Source: Lysobacterales bacterium (lineage in GTDB: Bacteria > Pseudomonadota > Gammaproteobacteria > Xanthomonadales > SZUA-36). From it: 64,000 bases of DNA. The position numbers and the translations under genes were made by a program. The DNA lies in assembly GCA_014238945.1 (NCBI GenBank), contig JABAAB010000026.1:248001-312000 (forward strand). The letters are read 5' to 3'. Position 1 is the first letter of the stretch. Each line of letters begins with the position of its first letter. Below, one piece after another: positions 8,727 through 17,651 of the stretch. The notes under the pieces are model-generated. The model did no database searches. It was given only the letters and a program-made list of their open reading frames with translations, and was not told the DNA's origin.

Positions 8727-9887
8727 ATGAGTAGTGAAACCAATGATTCGGTGACCATCCATCGCGGGCTCAAGGGCATCTATTTTGAGCGTTCTGGTGT
8801 CAGTTCCATAGACGGCCGTGCTGGTGATCTCCACTACCGGGGTTATTCCATTCACGACCTGGCCGGGCAATCCTCATTTGAGGAGACCTCCTATCTGTTG
8901 CTGCACGGTGAACTACCTTCAAAAGCCGGACTCAAACGGTTTGACCAGGAACTCAAGGCAGCGCGCCGGTTGCCCGAGTCCTTATATGACATCATCCGGG
9001 CAATCAGGGGTGCCCATCCGATGGAAGTGTTACGGACTGCCGTGTCGGCCCTGAGCGCATTTGAAGAAAACTCCAATGATACATCGCGTGATGCCGTATT
9101 AAAAAAGGGCATAAACCTGACCTCCCAGATGCCCGTCATCGTGGCCGCCCATTACCGCTTGCAAGCTGGGCAGGATCCCATTGTGCCAAGTTCCAAACTG
9201 GGTCACGCGGCAAATTTTCTTTATATGCTCAAGGGTGAGCCACCCAGCGAGGGTGCGGCAGCGCTGATGGATACGGATATGATTCTGCACGCCGAACATG
9301 GTTCAAATGCGTCGTCTTTCACGGCACGCGTGGTCGCCGGTACGGGCGCAAATTTACATGCTGCCATGACAGCGGCCATTGGCGCTTTGTCGGGTCCTGC
9401 CCATGGAGGCGCTGCCGAGGATGTAATGAAAATGGCGCGGGAGATCAATGACCCTGCAAAGGCAGCTGATTATGTGAAAACAAAACGTAAAAATCGAGAG
9501 CCTATCATGGGGTTTGGCCACCGCGTATACCGCGCCGAAGACCCGCGGGCACGTCATTTGCGCGCCGGTGTTAAGCGCCTGTCGGCAGAGATGGGGGAAC
9601 CACGCTGGATTGAAATCCTGCAAGCGGTAGAGACAGCCATGGCCCGTTATACACGCCTTGGCGTCAACGTTAATGTTGATTTCTATGCTGGGGTTATCTA
9701 TTACCTGCATGGTTTGCCGGAGGACTTGTTTGTGCCGATTTTTGCGATAGGGCGGGTACCTGGCTGGACAGCACAGATACTGGAGCAGTTCGAGCAGAAT
9801 ATCCTTATCCGTCCACTGACTTTATACAATGGCCCTCCACCGAGGGATTACATCCCGCTGGGTAAACGACGAAAACCTGAGTTCTGA
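8727..9887 (+). CDS. Citrate synthase family protein (short type)
   Basis: About 386 residues from ATG 8727, which has AAGGTGG just ahead; GTG 8718 is also possible. It condenses acetyl-CoA with oxaloacetate, or in some members propionyl-CoA (2-methylcitrate synthase). Conserved sites: SSIDGRAGDLHYRGY near the start, catalytic His in LHAEHGSNASSFTARV, GPAHGGA, the second His in GFGHRVY and the Asp in VNVDFYAG. It is the short bacterial/archaeal form without the N-terminal domain of E. coli GltA. It lies 42 bases after xsc, a sensible sink for the acetyl-CoA made via Xsc and Pta. Its 3' end overlaps that of pta by 40 bases. Citrate versus methylcitrate activity cannot be told from sequence alone. 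Confidence 0.9.
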   Translation: MSSETNDSVTIHRGLKGIYFERSGVSSIDGRAGDLHYRGYSIHDLAGQSSFEETSYLLLHGELPSKAGLKRFDQELKAARRLPESLYDIIRAIRGAHPMEVLRTAVSALSAFEENSNDTSRDAVLKKGINLTSQMPVIVAAHYRLQAGQDPIVPSSKLGHAANFLYMLKGEPPSEGAAALMDTDMILHAEHGSNASSFTARVVAGTGANLHAAMTAAIGALSGPAHGGAAEDVMKMAREINDPAKAADYVKTKRKNREPIMGFGHRVYRAEDPRARHLRAGVKRLSAEMGEPRWIEILQAVETAMARYTRLGVNVNVDFYAGVIYYLHGLPEDLFVPIFAIGRVPGWTAQILEQFEQNILIRPLTLYNGPPPRDYIPLGKRRKPEF

Positions 9888-10876
9888 ATTGTGGTCCTGG
9901 CAAGCGTGACGATGGCGGTGGTGACGATATCATCGACCGTCGCACCACGGGAGACATCGCTGACTGGGTGTGCAAATCCCTGTAAAAATGGACCCAGCGC
10001 ACGTGCACCTGCCAGGTACTGGGTGAGCTTGTAAGCGATATTACCGGCATTTAAATCAGGAAAGATCAGCACATTGGCACGTCCTGCCACCGGGCCAGAT
10101 TCACCAAGTTTGAGATTTGCCACCCGCTCAACCAAAGCCGTGTCGGCCTGAAGTTCGCCATCGACAGCAATATGCGGTGCGCGCTGGGCTGCCAGCTTTG
10201 CAGCATCCCGCATTTTTTTGGCGAGAACATGATTTCCACTGCCCCGGGTTGAGAAGGAAAGAAAAGCAACCCGCGGATCCTCATCCAGCAGTGACCGGGC
10301 AGTTTCTGCCGAGGCAATTGCTATATCCACCAACTCTTCCTTGTTGGGGGTAACCGTCACCGCACAGTCTGCATAGATCAACGCCTGATCCGAACCAGCT
10401 TCATGCCCGGGTAGCAACATCAGGAAACAACTGGATGGGGTTTTGTTCCCGCCTGCCAATCCGATGGTCATCAGGCTCGCTTCGAGAACCCGGGCTGTGC
10501 TGTTGGCCACTCCAGCCAACATGGCATCCGCCTGACCGGCACGTACCATGGACCCGCCGAAGAAAAGAGGCCTGGAAACCAGGCGGCGGGCAACCTTGAG
10601 ACCGGACCCTGGCCGCAGGTCAAGATATTGCCGCGCAAAAGAATCTATGTGTTCATTGTCGGCAGGGTCAATCAGAACAATGCCGGACAGTGAAACCCCG
10701 ACTGCATCGGCCGTGTCCTCGATTTCTGGCTTCAATCCGAGCAATATGATTCTGGCGAGCTTACGATCGCTGAGAATTCGCCCGGCACGAAGAACCCGCG
10801 CTTGGGCACCTTCAGGCATCACCAGCGACAAATTCTTCCCCTCAAGTTTTCTGGTCAATCTCTCCAGCATGGTCAT
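9848..10876 (-). CDS. pta: Phosphate acetyltransferase (short form)
   Basis: About 342 residues from ATG 10876 (TTG 10897 and ATG 10870 are alternatives). It is the catalytic domain only, as in short Pta/EutD, without the P-loop regulatory half of E. coli Pta. The early segment LVMPEGAQARVLRAG, the central GGSMVRAGQADAMLAGVANSTARVLEA and the later GPVAGRANVLIFPDLNAGNIAYKLTQYL are family hallmarks. It converts acetyl phosphate from Xsc into acetyl-CoA, a well-known partnership in sulfonate catabolism. Unusually it is on the opposite strand and overlaps the citrate synthase tail, so it is not in one transcript with xsc. Confidence 0.92.
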   Translation of the reverse strand: MTMLERLTRKLEGKNLSLVMPEGAQARVLRAGRILSDRKLARIILLGLKPEIEDTADAVGVSLSGIVLIDPADNEHIDSFARQYLDLRPGSGLKVARRLVSRPLFFGGSMVRAGQADAMLAGVANSTARVLEASLMTIGLAGGNKTPSSCFLMLLPGHEAGSDQALIYADCAVTVTPNKEELVDIAIASAETARSLLDEDPRVAFLSFSTRGSGNHVLAKKMRDAAKLAAQRAPHIAVDGELQADTALVERVANLKLGESGPVAGRANVLIFPDLNAGNIAYKLTQYLAGARALGPFLQGFAHPVSDVSRGATVDDIVTTAIVTLARTTIQNSGFRRLPSGM

Positions 10877-10897
10877 GACAACGTTTTCCAGCTGCAA

Positions 10898-11209
10898 TTA
10901 CTGTTATATGAGCAGGTTCAATATGGATGCCAGACATCTTACAGAGAGACAGAAACATTGTCTGGAAAGACTTTACATGGCAAAAAATGATAAGGGTTTT
11001 GTGAACTCAATTGCGAAGCTATTTTCCGTCAGCTTTTTTTCAAATTCATTATTTGTAACCGTTCACAAAACTTATAACCACTGACATCATGTTGTTTTCG
11101 GATCGGGGTAAATTTATTCAGAACGAGCCGCTTGAACTTGGCCAGGAAAAATTCCTCCTTTTCACCCATTCCTTTCACAAGTATTGCCACCGCACCTGAC
11201 TGATGGCCT
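10898..11209. other. Intergenic region upstream of pta
   Basis: About 310 AT-rich bases between the pta start and the end of the AraC gene. It should hold the pta promoter. A 58-codon plus-strand frame (10908-11084) is present but without ribosome site or clear homology. Confidence 0.5.
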
Positions 11210-12310
11210 TCATATTCGGTGATCTCGATTTTGAAGCTGATCCCGGTATACCTTGGGCGTAACGCCCATCCAGCCACGAAATGATCGAACGAAGGAACTG
11301 GTGTCTGCAAACCCGATTTCTTCGCCAATATCACAGATCTTTTTGTCGCCCATGCACAAAAGCTCAATAGCTATATCACGTCTGCGCTCGTCCTTGATTT
11401 TCTGGTAGCTCGATCCTTCGCAAATCAAATGTCGACGCAAAGTGGATGGCGACATGTAGAGTATCGATGCCATGGCTTCAAAGCTCGGAATGCCATTTTT
11501 GAAGTTCGTGCCCAGTAACGACTTGATTGCTGCAGTGGTACTGACGATTTTATCATCTGTGGACCAAAGCATATAAAATCCCGTATTCAAAAACTCAGTC
11601 ACCGAATCAACATCATGCACAATTCGGTGTTGAAGCAGATCGTCGGATATCTCTACATAAGAGGATTCGGCGTTAAACTGGATCGGACATTGAAACACAT
11701 CTCTCAGTCTATCCAGATACGACTCGGAAAGCATATTGCCGCTGATACTCACCTTGATGGCATCAATTCTCCGGCCGATTAGCCAGCCGCAAAATCCGAT
11801 CCAGGTCTCCAGTCCAGATGATTTTACGACTGAAATGCAATCGTCCATTGACCAGTTTGTCGGAGCAAATGCTTTGCTCACGCTGTTCTCGTTCACTTCG
11901 TAGACCAGCTTACTCGTTTTATTGTTCTCTGCAGTAAAATGCAGTTGTTGGCCTGTGATTGGACTGGTCAGTGCGCAGAATTCACTCGCCCTGTGTAACG
12001 CTTCCCCAAGGGTTTTGCAGGAAATAACGCAATAACACATCATACGAAACGCCCTGCTGCCAAGTCCCGCTGCCCACGGGATGTTTTTGCCCCTTCGTTG
12101 AAGTTCTGACACTGCTTCGTTGTAAATCAGGGCGTAGTAGATACTTGGGATCTTATCCTCGGCAGTAGTGAGAATAATCTTTGCTAAATCAATTTTCGCA
12201 CGCTTGGCAAGCGTTACAGGATCAAGACCAACATTTTCCAGATAGGCCAGAAGACGGTGAATCTTCCGGGCAGGCAGATTGGGATGATGGTCGCAAGCGG
12301 TACTGATCAT
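11210..12310 (-). CDS. AraC-family transcriptional regulator
   Basis: About 366 residues from ATG 12310; the longer frame to 12370 adds residues outside the family. The N-terminal two thirds resemble the Arabinose_bd-type ligand domain of OruR/ArgR-like regulators (RKIHRLLAYLENVGLDP at the start). The C-terminal third is an AraC DNA-binding domain: the first helix-turn-helix lies around ASILYMSPSTLRRHLICEGSS and the second around ICDIGEEIGFADTSSFVRSFRGWMGVTPKVYR. It lies between pta and the 5-alpha-reductase homologue on the same strand as both; either the sulfonate module or the steroid genes could be its target. No operator was identified. Low GC (25 of 60 in one hand-counted line at 11881) sets it apart from later genes. 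Confidence 0.9.
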   Translation of the reverse strand: MISTACDHHPNLPARKIHRLLAYLENVGLDPVTLAKRAKIDLAKIILTTAEDKIPSIYYALIYNEAVSELQRRGKNIPWAAGLGSRAFRMMCYCVISCKTLGEALHRASEFCALTSPITGQQLHFTAENNKTSKLVYEVNENSVSKAFAPTNWSMDDCISVVKSSGLETWIGFCGWLIGRRIDAIKVSISGNMLSESYLDRLRDVFQCPIQFNAESSYVEISDDLLQHRIVHDVDSVTEFLNTGFYMLWSTDDKIVSTTAAIKSLLGTNFKNGIPSFEAMASILYMSPSTLRRHLICEGSSYQKIKDERRRDIAIELLCMGDKKICDIGEEIGFADTSSFVRSFRGWMGVTPKVYRDQLQNRDHRI

Positions 12311-12569
12311 GGCAATTGAATAATTTTGCCTGCTATTACGGAGTTTGGTGCGCTCGGGGAAGTATAACATTCCAGCTCGAATTACAGTTTGTACTTTGAG
12401 TGGCTTTTTGAAAGGGGCTGATTATGTTGTTCGGGCAGCTTTGTTAAATCGAGCATATATCTCAGCTTAAAACGCGAATTTTCGCTCCCTCGACACACAT
12501 GATTGGGAACGGTTTGGTCAATGACTGATTTAAAATATGTTCGAAACCAAACCGGATCATTGATTCGAT

Positions 12570-13364
12570 TTACAGCAGAAATGGAATAATCGCTTTTCTG
12601 TTTTTGGGATACCCTGAAAAGTTCTTTATAAACCAACGGTGCGTGTACAAAGCACGCGGAACAAGATTTCCTACGGTTATTGCAATTACAAAAACTGCGC
12701 CAAGATTCCAAGTCATGGTTGCAAAGCCAATGAACGAAATAATTTCCCCAAGGTACTGAGGGCAGGTGACAAACCTGAAACCACCGCCATAGGGAATCTT
12801 GTAACGCGGCTCATCAGTGGTCGGATTCTTCGAGCGCAGATTTCTTAGGATCGAATCGGAATACACGTTTAATGTAAATCCGAATAAATAGATTATCAGC
12901 CCAATAATGAAGCGCGGGTCACCAAACCATTCAGGCTGATAGTCACTACCGAGTTCGGTCATGTATCGCGCGTTCAGGTAGCTGTGCAAGGAGAGTGAAA
13001 CCCAGCCCAGAAATACCACGCTAAAATCGAATGTGTCCTTGCTGCCGGGTTGGCTGCGCATCATTAGCGGAGTAATGAGCGCACGATTCAAATAATGCAT
13101 TGTCCAGATTGCGAGAAAAAATAACGGAACCATTTCAAAAGCGTTGCGACCCATGAAATACACAATAGGAAATACAATCAGAGCCGGTATTTCCATCAGC
13201 ACCCATCCGGTTTTCGAGCTGAGGCTAAAGCCCTTGTTTTTTGCGCCAAATCGACCACCGTATTTGGCCGTACCGAATTTACTGCTGACAAAAACCAGAA
13301 GCGCGAATATAAAACCCACAATCAGCAATGTGTCGTATGTCGTGTTGCCGGTATACCATTGCAT
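12570..13364 (-). CDS. Steroid 5-alpha-reductase-family membrane protein
   Basis: 264 residues with about six hydrophobic segments. The C-terminal half matches the 3-oxo-5-alpha-steroid 4-dehydrogenase family (Steroid_dh): YSDSILRNLRSK, then YKIPYGGGFRFVTCPQYLGEIISFIGFA, then YTHRWFIKNFSGYPKNRKAIIPFLL, which is the usual end of this family. Known members use NADPH to reduce the delta4 bond of 3-keto-4-ene steroids, or related enoyl/isoprenoid double bonds. The ATG at 13364 has AGGAG nine bases ahead. It is divergent from the MaoC-led operon, sharing a 262-base control region. Substrate is inferred; a fatty-acid or isoprenoid reductase of the same fold (DUF1295/ICMT relatives) is the main alternative. 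Confidence 0.8.
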   Translation of the reverse strand: MQWYTGNTTYDTLLIVGFIFALLVFVSSKFGTAKYGGRFGAKNKGFSLSSKTGWVLMEIPALIVFPIVYFMGRNAFEMVPLFFLAIWTMHYLNRALITPLMMRSQPGSKDTFDFSVVFLGWVSLSLHSYLNARYMTELGSDYQPEWFGDPRFIIGLIIYLFGFTLNVYSDSILRNLRSKNPTTDEPRYKIPYGGGFRFVTCPQYLGEIISFIGFATMTWNLGAVFVIAITVGNLVPRALYTHRWFIKNFSGYPKNRKAIIPFLL

Positions 13365-13626
13365 AGAACGTACTCCTGGGTTGCCGAACGAGTTAGCTGG
13401 AGATCAAGTGGTTAAAAGTATTGCATAATTCGTCCTCAAAACAGTGCAATATCCTTCATTAAGCTGGGCTTTTGGAGCCGTGAAGGTTGTTCTCCCGGTT
13501 GTCGTCCCGCCAAAGGTTGGTGGCTAATGCTAATGAATTAGGCGCTAAACGCGGTTCGCAGACTTGTCTGGTCGTGCTAAGTTATTATTGTTGTAAGGTG
13601 CCATGAGCTAGACCGGAGGTGAATAA
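13365..13626. promoter_or_regulatory. Divergent control region between the 5-alpha-reductase homologue and MaoC operons
   Basis: 262 bases with both start codons facing outwards. It contains TAATTCGT at 13426-13433, the left half of the CTAATTCGTAAAAT motif found at two other control regions in this window. No promoter box could be fixed by eye. Confidence 0.4.
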
Positions 13627-14097
13627 GTGGGTGGTATCAATTACAAGGATCAACACCATCTGGATGCCCTGGTTTGCGAGTCGTTCAGCGAGTGGAGCGA
13701 ACCGGTCAGAATTGATCAGGCCATGATAAATGAATTCGCCGAATTGACCGGTGACAAGCTGTGGATTCACACGGATCCTGAGCGCTGCAAGGCGCAAAGC
13801 CCATTCAAAACCACCATAGCGCATGGTTTTCTGCTCCTGTGCTTGTTGCCAAAGATGCCGTGCGGCGAAGATGTGACGAGAAAGATATCCGGTCACCGAC
13901 AAATTATGAACTATGGGTCCGACAAACTGCGTTTTTTGAATCCTGTTCCTGTAGACAGTGCGGTCCACGCCCGGAATCGGGTTGCAGAAGTCCGGGTTGG
14001 AGAGCGCAGTACCAAAATCACCCTGGAATCACAAATCAAGGTAGTCGGTCAGGAAAAGTTGTCTTTGCTTTATCACTTGACGTTGGTGCTGATGTGA
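13627..14097 (+). CDS. MaoC-like (R)-enoyl-CoA hydratase
   Basis: 156 residues starting at GTG 13627, which has GGAGGTGAATAA just in front. It is a hot-dog-fold hydratase of the MaoC family, adding water to a trans-2-enoyl-CoA. The hydratase 2 motif is visible as FAELTGDKLWIHTDPERC followed by PFKTTIAHGFLLL, providing the Asp/His pair. Length is typical of single-domain members. It leads a plus-strand cluster with a thiolase remnant, an SDR and two acyl-CoA dehydrogenases, which together make a beta-oxidation set lacking only a working thiolase. Confidence 0.88.
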   Translation: MGGINYKDQHHLDALVCESFSEWSEPVRIDQAMINEFAELTGDKLWIHTDPERCKAQSPFKTTIAHGFLLLCLLPKMPCGEDVTRKISGHRQIMNYGSDKLRFLNPVPVDSAVHARNRVAEVRVGERSTKITLESQIKVVGQEKLSLLYHLTLVLM

Positions 14098-14187
14098 AAA
14101 TGAAAACTGTGACGCCATTGGAAATGTATCCGGATGCACGCAAATTCGCGTTTGTATCCGGCCATAATCTGCTAACAAAGAAAGCTT

Positions 14188-14340
14188 ATGCATACAGTAG
14201 AAGTTGTTGCTGCAGTACGAATACCGATTGCACGAGGCAAGCCTTATATTGGTGAATTGCTTGATCTGCATGTGACCGAATTGACCACGATGTGCTGGGG
14301 TTCAGAGTTTGGCGCAGGCATCATCATCGAAAGAAATTAA
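14188..14340 (+). pseudogene. Thiolase remnant: N- and C-terminal ends fused by an internal deletion
   Basis: A 50-codon frame starts at ATG 14188 and reads MHTVEVVAAVRIPIARGKPY, matching the first residues of thiolases (compare [12 protein letters not shown] in the intact thiolase at 29773). After about 33 residues (ELLDLHVTELTT) it jumps straight to MCWGSEFGAGIIIERN, the last 16 residues of a thiolase (compare [16 protein letters not shown]). Roughly 340 codons including the nucleophilic Cys and the GHP loop are gone, yet the frame is kept and a stop is in place. It lies exactly where a thiolase would sit in this operon, between MaoC and SDR. It cannot be catalytic. Confidence 0.85.
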
Positions 14341-14361
14341 ATTGTTGGGCTGGAGTAGGAA

Positions 14362-15279
14362 GTGAGCGAACTGGAAGGCAAAGTAGCCATTATTACCGGC
14401 GCAGGGCGTGGGCTTGGGCGCGAAGAAGCCTTGGATCTTGCGAGACACGGGGTGCGCGTCGTGATTAACGATATTGATCTACCAGGTGCCAAAGAAGCCG
14501 CGCACAGTACGGCCGATGAAATCAGGAGCGACGGTGGCGAAGCTCATGTAGTACTTGGCGACTGTGCTGATACCAATGATGCCAATGCGTTGATGAAGAA
14601 GACCTTTGAGAAGTTCGGCGATCTGAACATCATGGTCAACAATGCTGGTTTTGTTAAAGATAAAACCATATTCAGTATGTCTGATGAAGAATTCGACTCT
14701 GTAGTCCGTGTGCATTTGCGTGGTCATTTTGTCAATATGCGAAATGCAATGAACTATTGGCGTGGCAAAGTAAAGGCTGGCGAAACGGTTTACGGCCGGC
14801 TGATTAGCACTTCTTCCGAAGCGGCAATTTACGGGTCTGCCGGGCAACCCAATTATGCGTCTGCAAAAGCTGGCATTGTCGCTATGACGATGGGTGCAGC
14901 ACAGTTAATGGTTAGCTATGGCGTCACTTGCAATGTAATCATGCCCCGTGCTGAAACCGACATGACCATGTCTGGGGCCACAGCAGAAATGTTCAAGGCA
15001 CCTGAAAAGGGCTTTCATTACTTTGATGCTGCCAATGTAGCGCCGCTGGTAACCTACTTAAGTTCTGAGCCTGCGGCAAAGATTTCGGGTGAAGTATTTA
15101 TCGTTTGGGGAAATCAGATTAATGTACTGCAACGACCAAAGGTGCTGCCTGCTCATGTAAATCCGGCAGGCGCGACAAAGTGGAGTCAGGCTAACTTACA
15201 CGAAAGTTTGTCCACACACTTTGACGACGATTACCGCTCCGTACGGGACGGTTATTCGATGCCCATCGGTCGGGTCTGA
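14362..15279 (+). CDS. Short-chain dehydrogenase, 17-beta-HSD4-like
   Basis: 305 residues from GTG 14362 (AGGA six bases ahead). Rossmann NAD site GAGRGLG near residues 13-19, NNAG at about 93-96, the catalytic Ser in ISTSSEA and YASAK (Tyr/Lys) thereafter. The pattern KVAIITGAGRGLGREEALDLARHGVRVVIND and the YWR...VYGRLISTSSEA stretch is that of the SDR domain of peroxisomal multifunctional enzyme 2 and of mycobacterial Hsd4A-type enzymes, which oxidise 3-hydroxyacyl-CoA and 17-hydroxysteroids. A 50-residue C-terminal tail extends beyond the usual SDR core. Likely the 3-hydroxyacyl-CoA dehydrogenase step of this cluster. Confidence 0.88.
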   Translation: MSELEGKVAIITGAGRGLGREEALDLARHGVRVVINDIDLPGAKEAAHSTADEIRSDGGEAHVVLGDCADTNDANALMKKTFEKFGDLNIMVNNAGFVKDKTIFSMSDEEFDSVVRVHLRGHFVNMRNAMNYWRGKVKAGETVYGRLISTSSEAAIYGSAGQPNYASAKAGIVAMTMGAAQLMVSYGVTCNVIMPRAETDMTMSGATAEMFKAPEKGFHYFDAANVAPLVTYLSSEPAAKISGEVFIVWGNQINVLQRPKVLPAHVNPAGATKWSQANLHESLSTHFDDDYRSVRDGYSMPIGRV

Positions 15280-15304
15280 ACTTTGTGCAGCTGAGGCCGT
15301 AAAG

Positions 15305-16501
15305 ATGAGCACCGACTTAAGCGAATTCAGGGATGAGACGCGAACCTGGCTTGAGTCCAATTGTCCTGAATCACAACGCCAACCCGTGAAACGCGATGAA
15401 GTGATATGGCCCGGCCGATGTCAAAAGTTTCCGTCTGAGGATGGACGACTCTGGTTTGAACGCATGCGTGACAAAGGATGGACCTGTCCAGGGTTTCCGG
15501 CTGAATACGGCGGTGGTGGTCTGGATAACGCAAAGGAAAAAATTCTGCGTGAAGAATTGACCAGGTTAAGATGCCGGCCGCCGCTGACTGATCTGGGCAT
15601 TTCCATGCTCGGTCCCGCATTGCTTGAGTTTGGAACTGATGAACAAAAACGTGAGCACATTCCAAAAATAGTGCGAGGTGAACGGCGTTGGTGCCAGGGG
15701 TACAGTGAGCCAGGTGCAGGTTCTGATCTTGCCAGTCTGCAGTGTAGCGCCGAGGATCAAAATGACCACTTTCTTGTCAATGGCAGCAAGATTTGGACAT
15801 CATTTGGGACGGAATCGGACTGGATATTTTGTCTGGTAAGGACCAATAAAGAAGGGCGCAAGCAGGATGGGATCAGTTTTCTGTTAATCGATATGCAGAC
15901 ACCAGGTTTAAAAGCCGAACCCATCGATCTGATTAGCGGGGAGTCGGAATTCGCTCAGGTCTTTTTTGATGATGTAACAGTACCCAAGAGGAACCTAGTT
16001 GGGGAGATCAATAAAGGCTGGACGATCGCCAAGACTTTGCTCAAGCATGAACGCAAAATGATGTCAGAGCTGGGTGCGGGATTTTTGGCGGGCGGTCTGA
16101 CATTAGCGCAGGCTGCGCGCCAGTATTTGAACGAAAATGACGGGGATCAAATTGAGGATCCACTCATTCGGAATTCAGTTGCACAGCATGAAATGAATAT
16201 GCGAGCAATTGCCCTGACGGGTTACCGAACTCATCAGGAAGACCAGGCCCAGCAGATTGATCCTAACGTTCCGCTGATAATGAAGTATCTTGGGACTTCG
16301 GAAGTCAAAGTGAAAGATGAGCTCATGGTCGACATCATGGGTTTACAGGGCATGGGTTGGTGTGATGACAGTTTCAATCAAAACGAGTTACGCGCCAATC
16401 GTGAATTGCTATTCAACAAAGCTTTGACGATTGCTGGTGGCACCAATGAAATTCAATTGAACATTATTGCCAGACACGCACTCGGACTTCCGCAGGAATA
16501 G
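15305..16501 (+). CDS. Acyl-CoA dehydrogenase, first subunit of an adjacent pair
   Basis: 398 residues from ATG 15305; the open frame extends to 15221 but overlaps the SDR. FAD enzyme of the ACAD fold: YSEPGAGSDLASLQ binding motif at about residue 140, WTSFGTESDWIF, and the C-terminal GGTNEIQLNIIARHALGLP. It is followed after 5 bases by a second, diverged acyl-CoA dehydrogenase. Such adjacent pairs form alpha2beta2 heterotetramers in actinobacterial steroid side-chain catabolism (FadE26/27, FadE28/29, ChsE4/5), with one active site per heterodimer. That assembly is inferred here. Substrate is likely a bulky steroid-acyl-CoA. Confidence 0.9.
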   Translation: MSTDLSEFRDETRTWLESNCPESQRQPVKRDEVIWPGRCQKFPSEDGRLWFERMRDKGWTCPGFPAEYGGGGLDNAKEKILREELTRLRCRPPLTDLGISMLGPALLEFGTDEQKREHIPKIVRGERRWCQGYSEPGAGSDLASLQCSAEDQNDHFLVNGSKIWTSFGTESDWIFCLVRTNKEGRKQDGISFLLIDMQTPGLKAEPIDLISGESEFAQVFFDDVTVPKRNLVGEINKGWTIAKTLLKHERKMMSELGAGFLAGGLTLAQAARQYLNENDGDQIEDPLIRNSVAQHEMNMRAIALTGYRTHQEDQAQQIDPNVPLIMKYLGTSEVKVKDELMVDIMGLQGMGWCDDSFNQNELRANRELLFNKALTIAGGTNEIQLNIIARHALGLPQE

Positions 16502-16506
16502 CCGGG

Positions 16507-17640
16507 ATGGCATTGGCACTTAATGAAGAACAAATAATGCTTCGGGATATGGCCCGAAATTTTTTCGCTGCTAAATCCCCGGTCGGTGAGTTTCGCAAAG
16601 TTCGGCAAAAGCCTCTTGAGCACCGTTATTCGGAAGCGGTGTGGAACAATATGGTGGAACTCGGCTGGTCATCTGCATTAATCCCGGAAAATTTGGGTGG
16701 CTGTGAATTTGGAGTGATAGGGACTGGTCTGATTTGCATTGAGTCGGCTAGAACACTTGCTCCTACCCCGTTGGTCACCACGGCAGCCATCGCAGCCCAG
16801 GCCTTGTTGGAATGCGAGGCAAGTTTAGTCAGGGATCAGTTACTTCGCGCAATTGCTAACGGCAGCAGGACTGTGACTTATGCACACAATGAAGGTAGTC
16901 ACTATGATCCAGAAAAGATCCGAACTCTAGCAACGCTGGATAATAACTGCTTTTCAATTAATGGCACAAAGCAGTTTGTTCCGGAAGCCTCCTATGCAGA
17001 CATCTGTTTGGTGGTAGCAATAGATACGCCGTCCACTGATACGCAGCCTTGTCTGTACGCAGTGGATATGCAACAAGAAGGAATAGAAAACAGGGCGGTG
17101 TCGCTGATCGATTACCGCCAGTACGCAAATTTGGAGTTTAAAAACGTACGGGTATCTGCGGCTAAACGACTTAAGTGGGCATATAGTCCGCGAAAGTCGA
17201 TAGCATTTATAGAGAACACCGCAACCATTCTTACCGCATGTGAGTTGTACGGCTGCAGTCTTGAAGTGTTCAGTCGCACGATTGATTACCTTAAGGAACG
17301 CTCACAGTTCGGTAGAAAAATTGGCAGCTTTCAGGCGTTGCAACATCGTGCCGCCCATGCCTATACACAATTGGAATTGTTAAAGACAGTGGTTCTTGAT
17401 GCCCTAAGTGCTGCAAATGAGCAAACCAGGGATTTGTCGATTGCCGCAAGCCACGTTAAAGCGCTGGCCAACGATACTGCACATCTTGTTATGACCGAGT
17501 CTATTCAGATGCACGGGGGTATTGGCATCACTGACGAGTTGGATATTGGTTTGTTTTATAAACGCGCGCGCGTTTTAAGAACACGCCACGGCAGCAGTGA
17601 CTTTCATCGTGCACGGTTTGCATCACTCAACGGGTACTAA
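16507..17640 (+). CDS. Acyl-CoA dehydrogenase, second subunit of the pair
   Basis: 377 residues, 5 bases after its partner. The N-terminal helical domain is recognisable (ALNEEQIMLRDMARNFFA), the central FAD region is degenerate (no YTEPGAG-type motif; YAHNEGSHYD in its place), and the C-terminal half keeps LKERSQFGRKIGSFQALQHRAAH and ESIQMHGGIGITDELDIG. This split, one partner with the EPGAG/GGTNEI signature and the other with QMHGGIG, is what heterotetrameric steroid acyl-CoA dehydrogenases show. Probably needs the preceding gene product to be active. Confidence 0.88.
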   Translation: MALALNEEQIMLRDMARNFFAAKSPVGEFRKVRQKPLEHRYSEAVWNNMVELGWSSALIPENLGGCEFGVIGTGLICIESARTLAPTPLVTTAAIAAQALLECEASLVRDQLLRAIANGSRTVTYAHNEGSHYDPEKIRTLATLDNNCFSINGTKQFVPEASYADICLVVAIDTPSTDTQPCLYAVDMQQEGIENRAVSLIDYRQYANLEFKNVRVSAAKRLKWAYSPRKSIAFIENTATILTACELYGCSLEVFSRTIDYLKERSQFGRKIGSFQALQHRAAHAYTQLELLKTVVLDALSAANEQTRDLSIAASHVKALANDTAHLVMTESIQMHGGIGITDELDIGLFYKRARVLRTRHGSSDFHRARFASLNGY

Positions 17641-17651
17641 GTCGCAAGTCA

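Noticed and set aside
10908-11084. 58-codon plus-strand frame with an LTERQ-like stretch that hints at a LuxR helix
   Set aside because: No ribosome site, too short for a helix-turn-helix domain, and it spans the pta promoter region.
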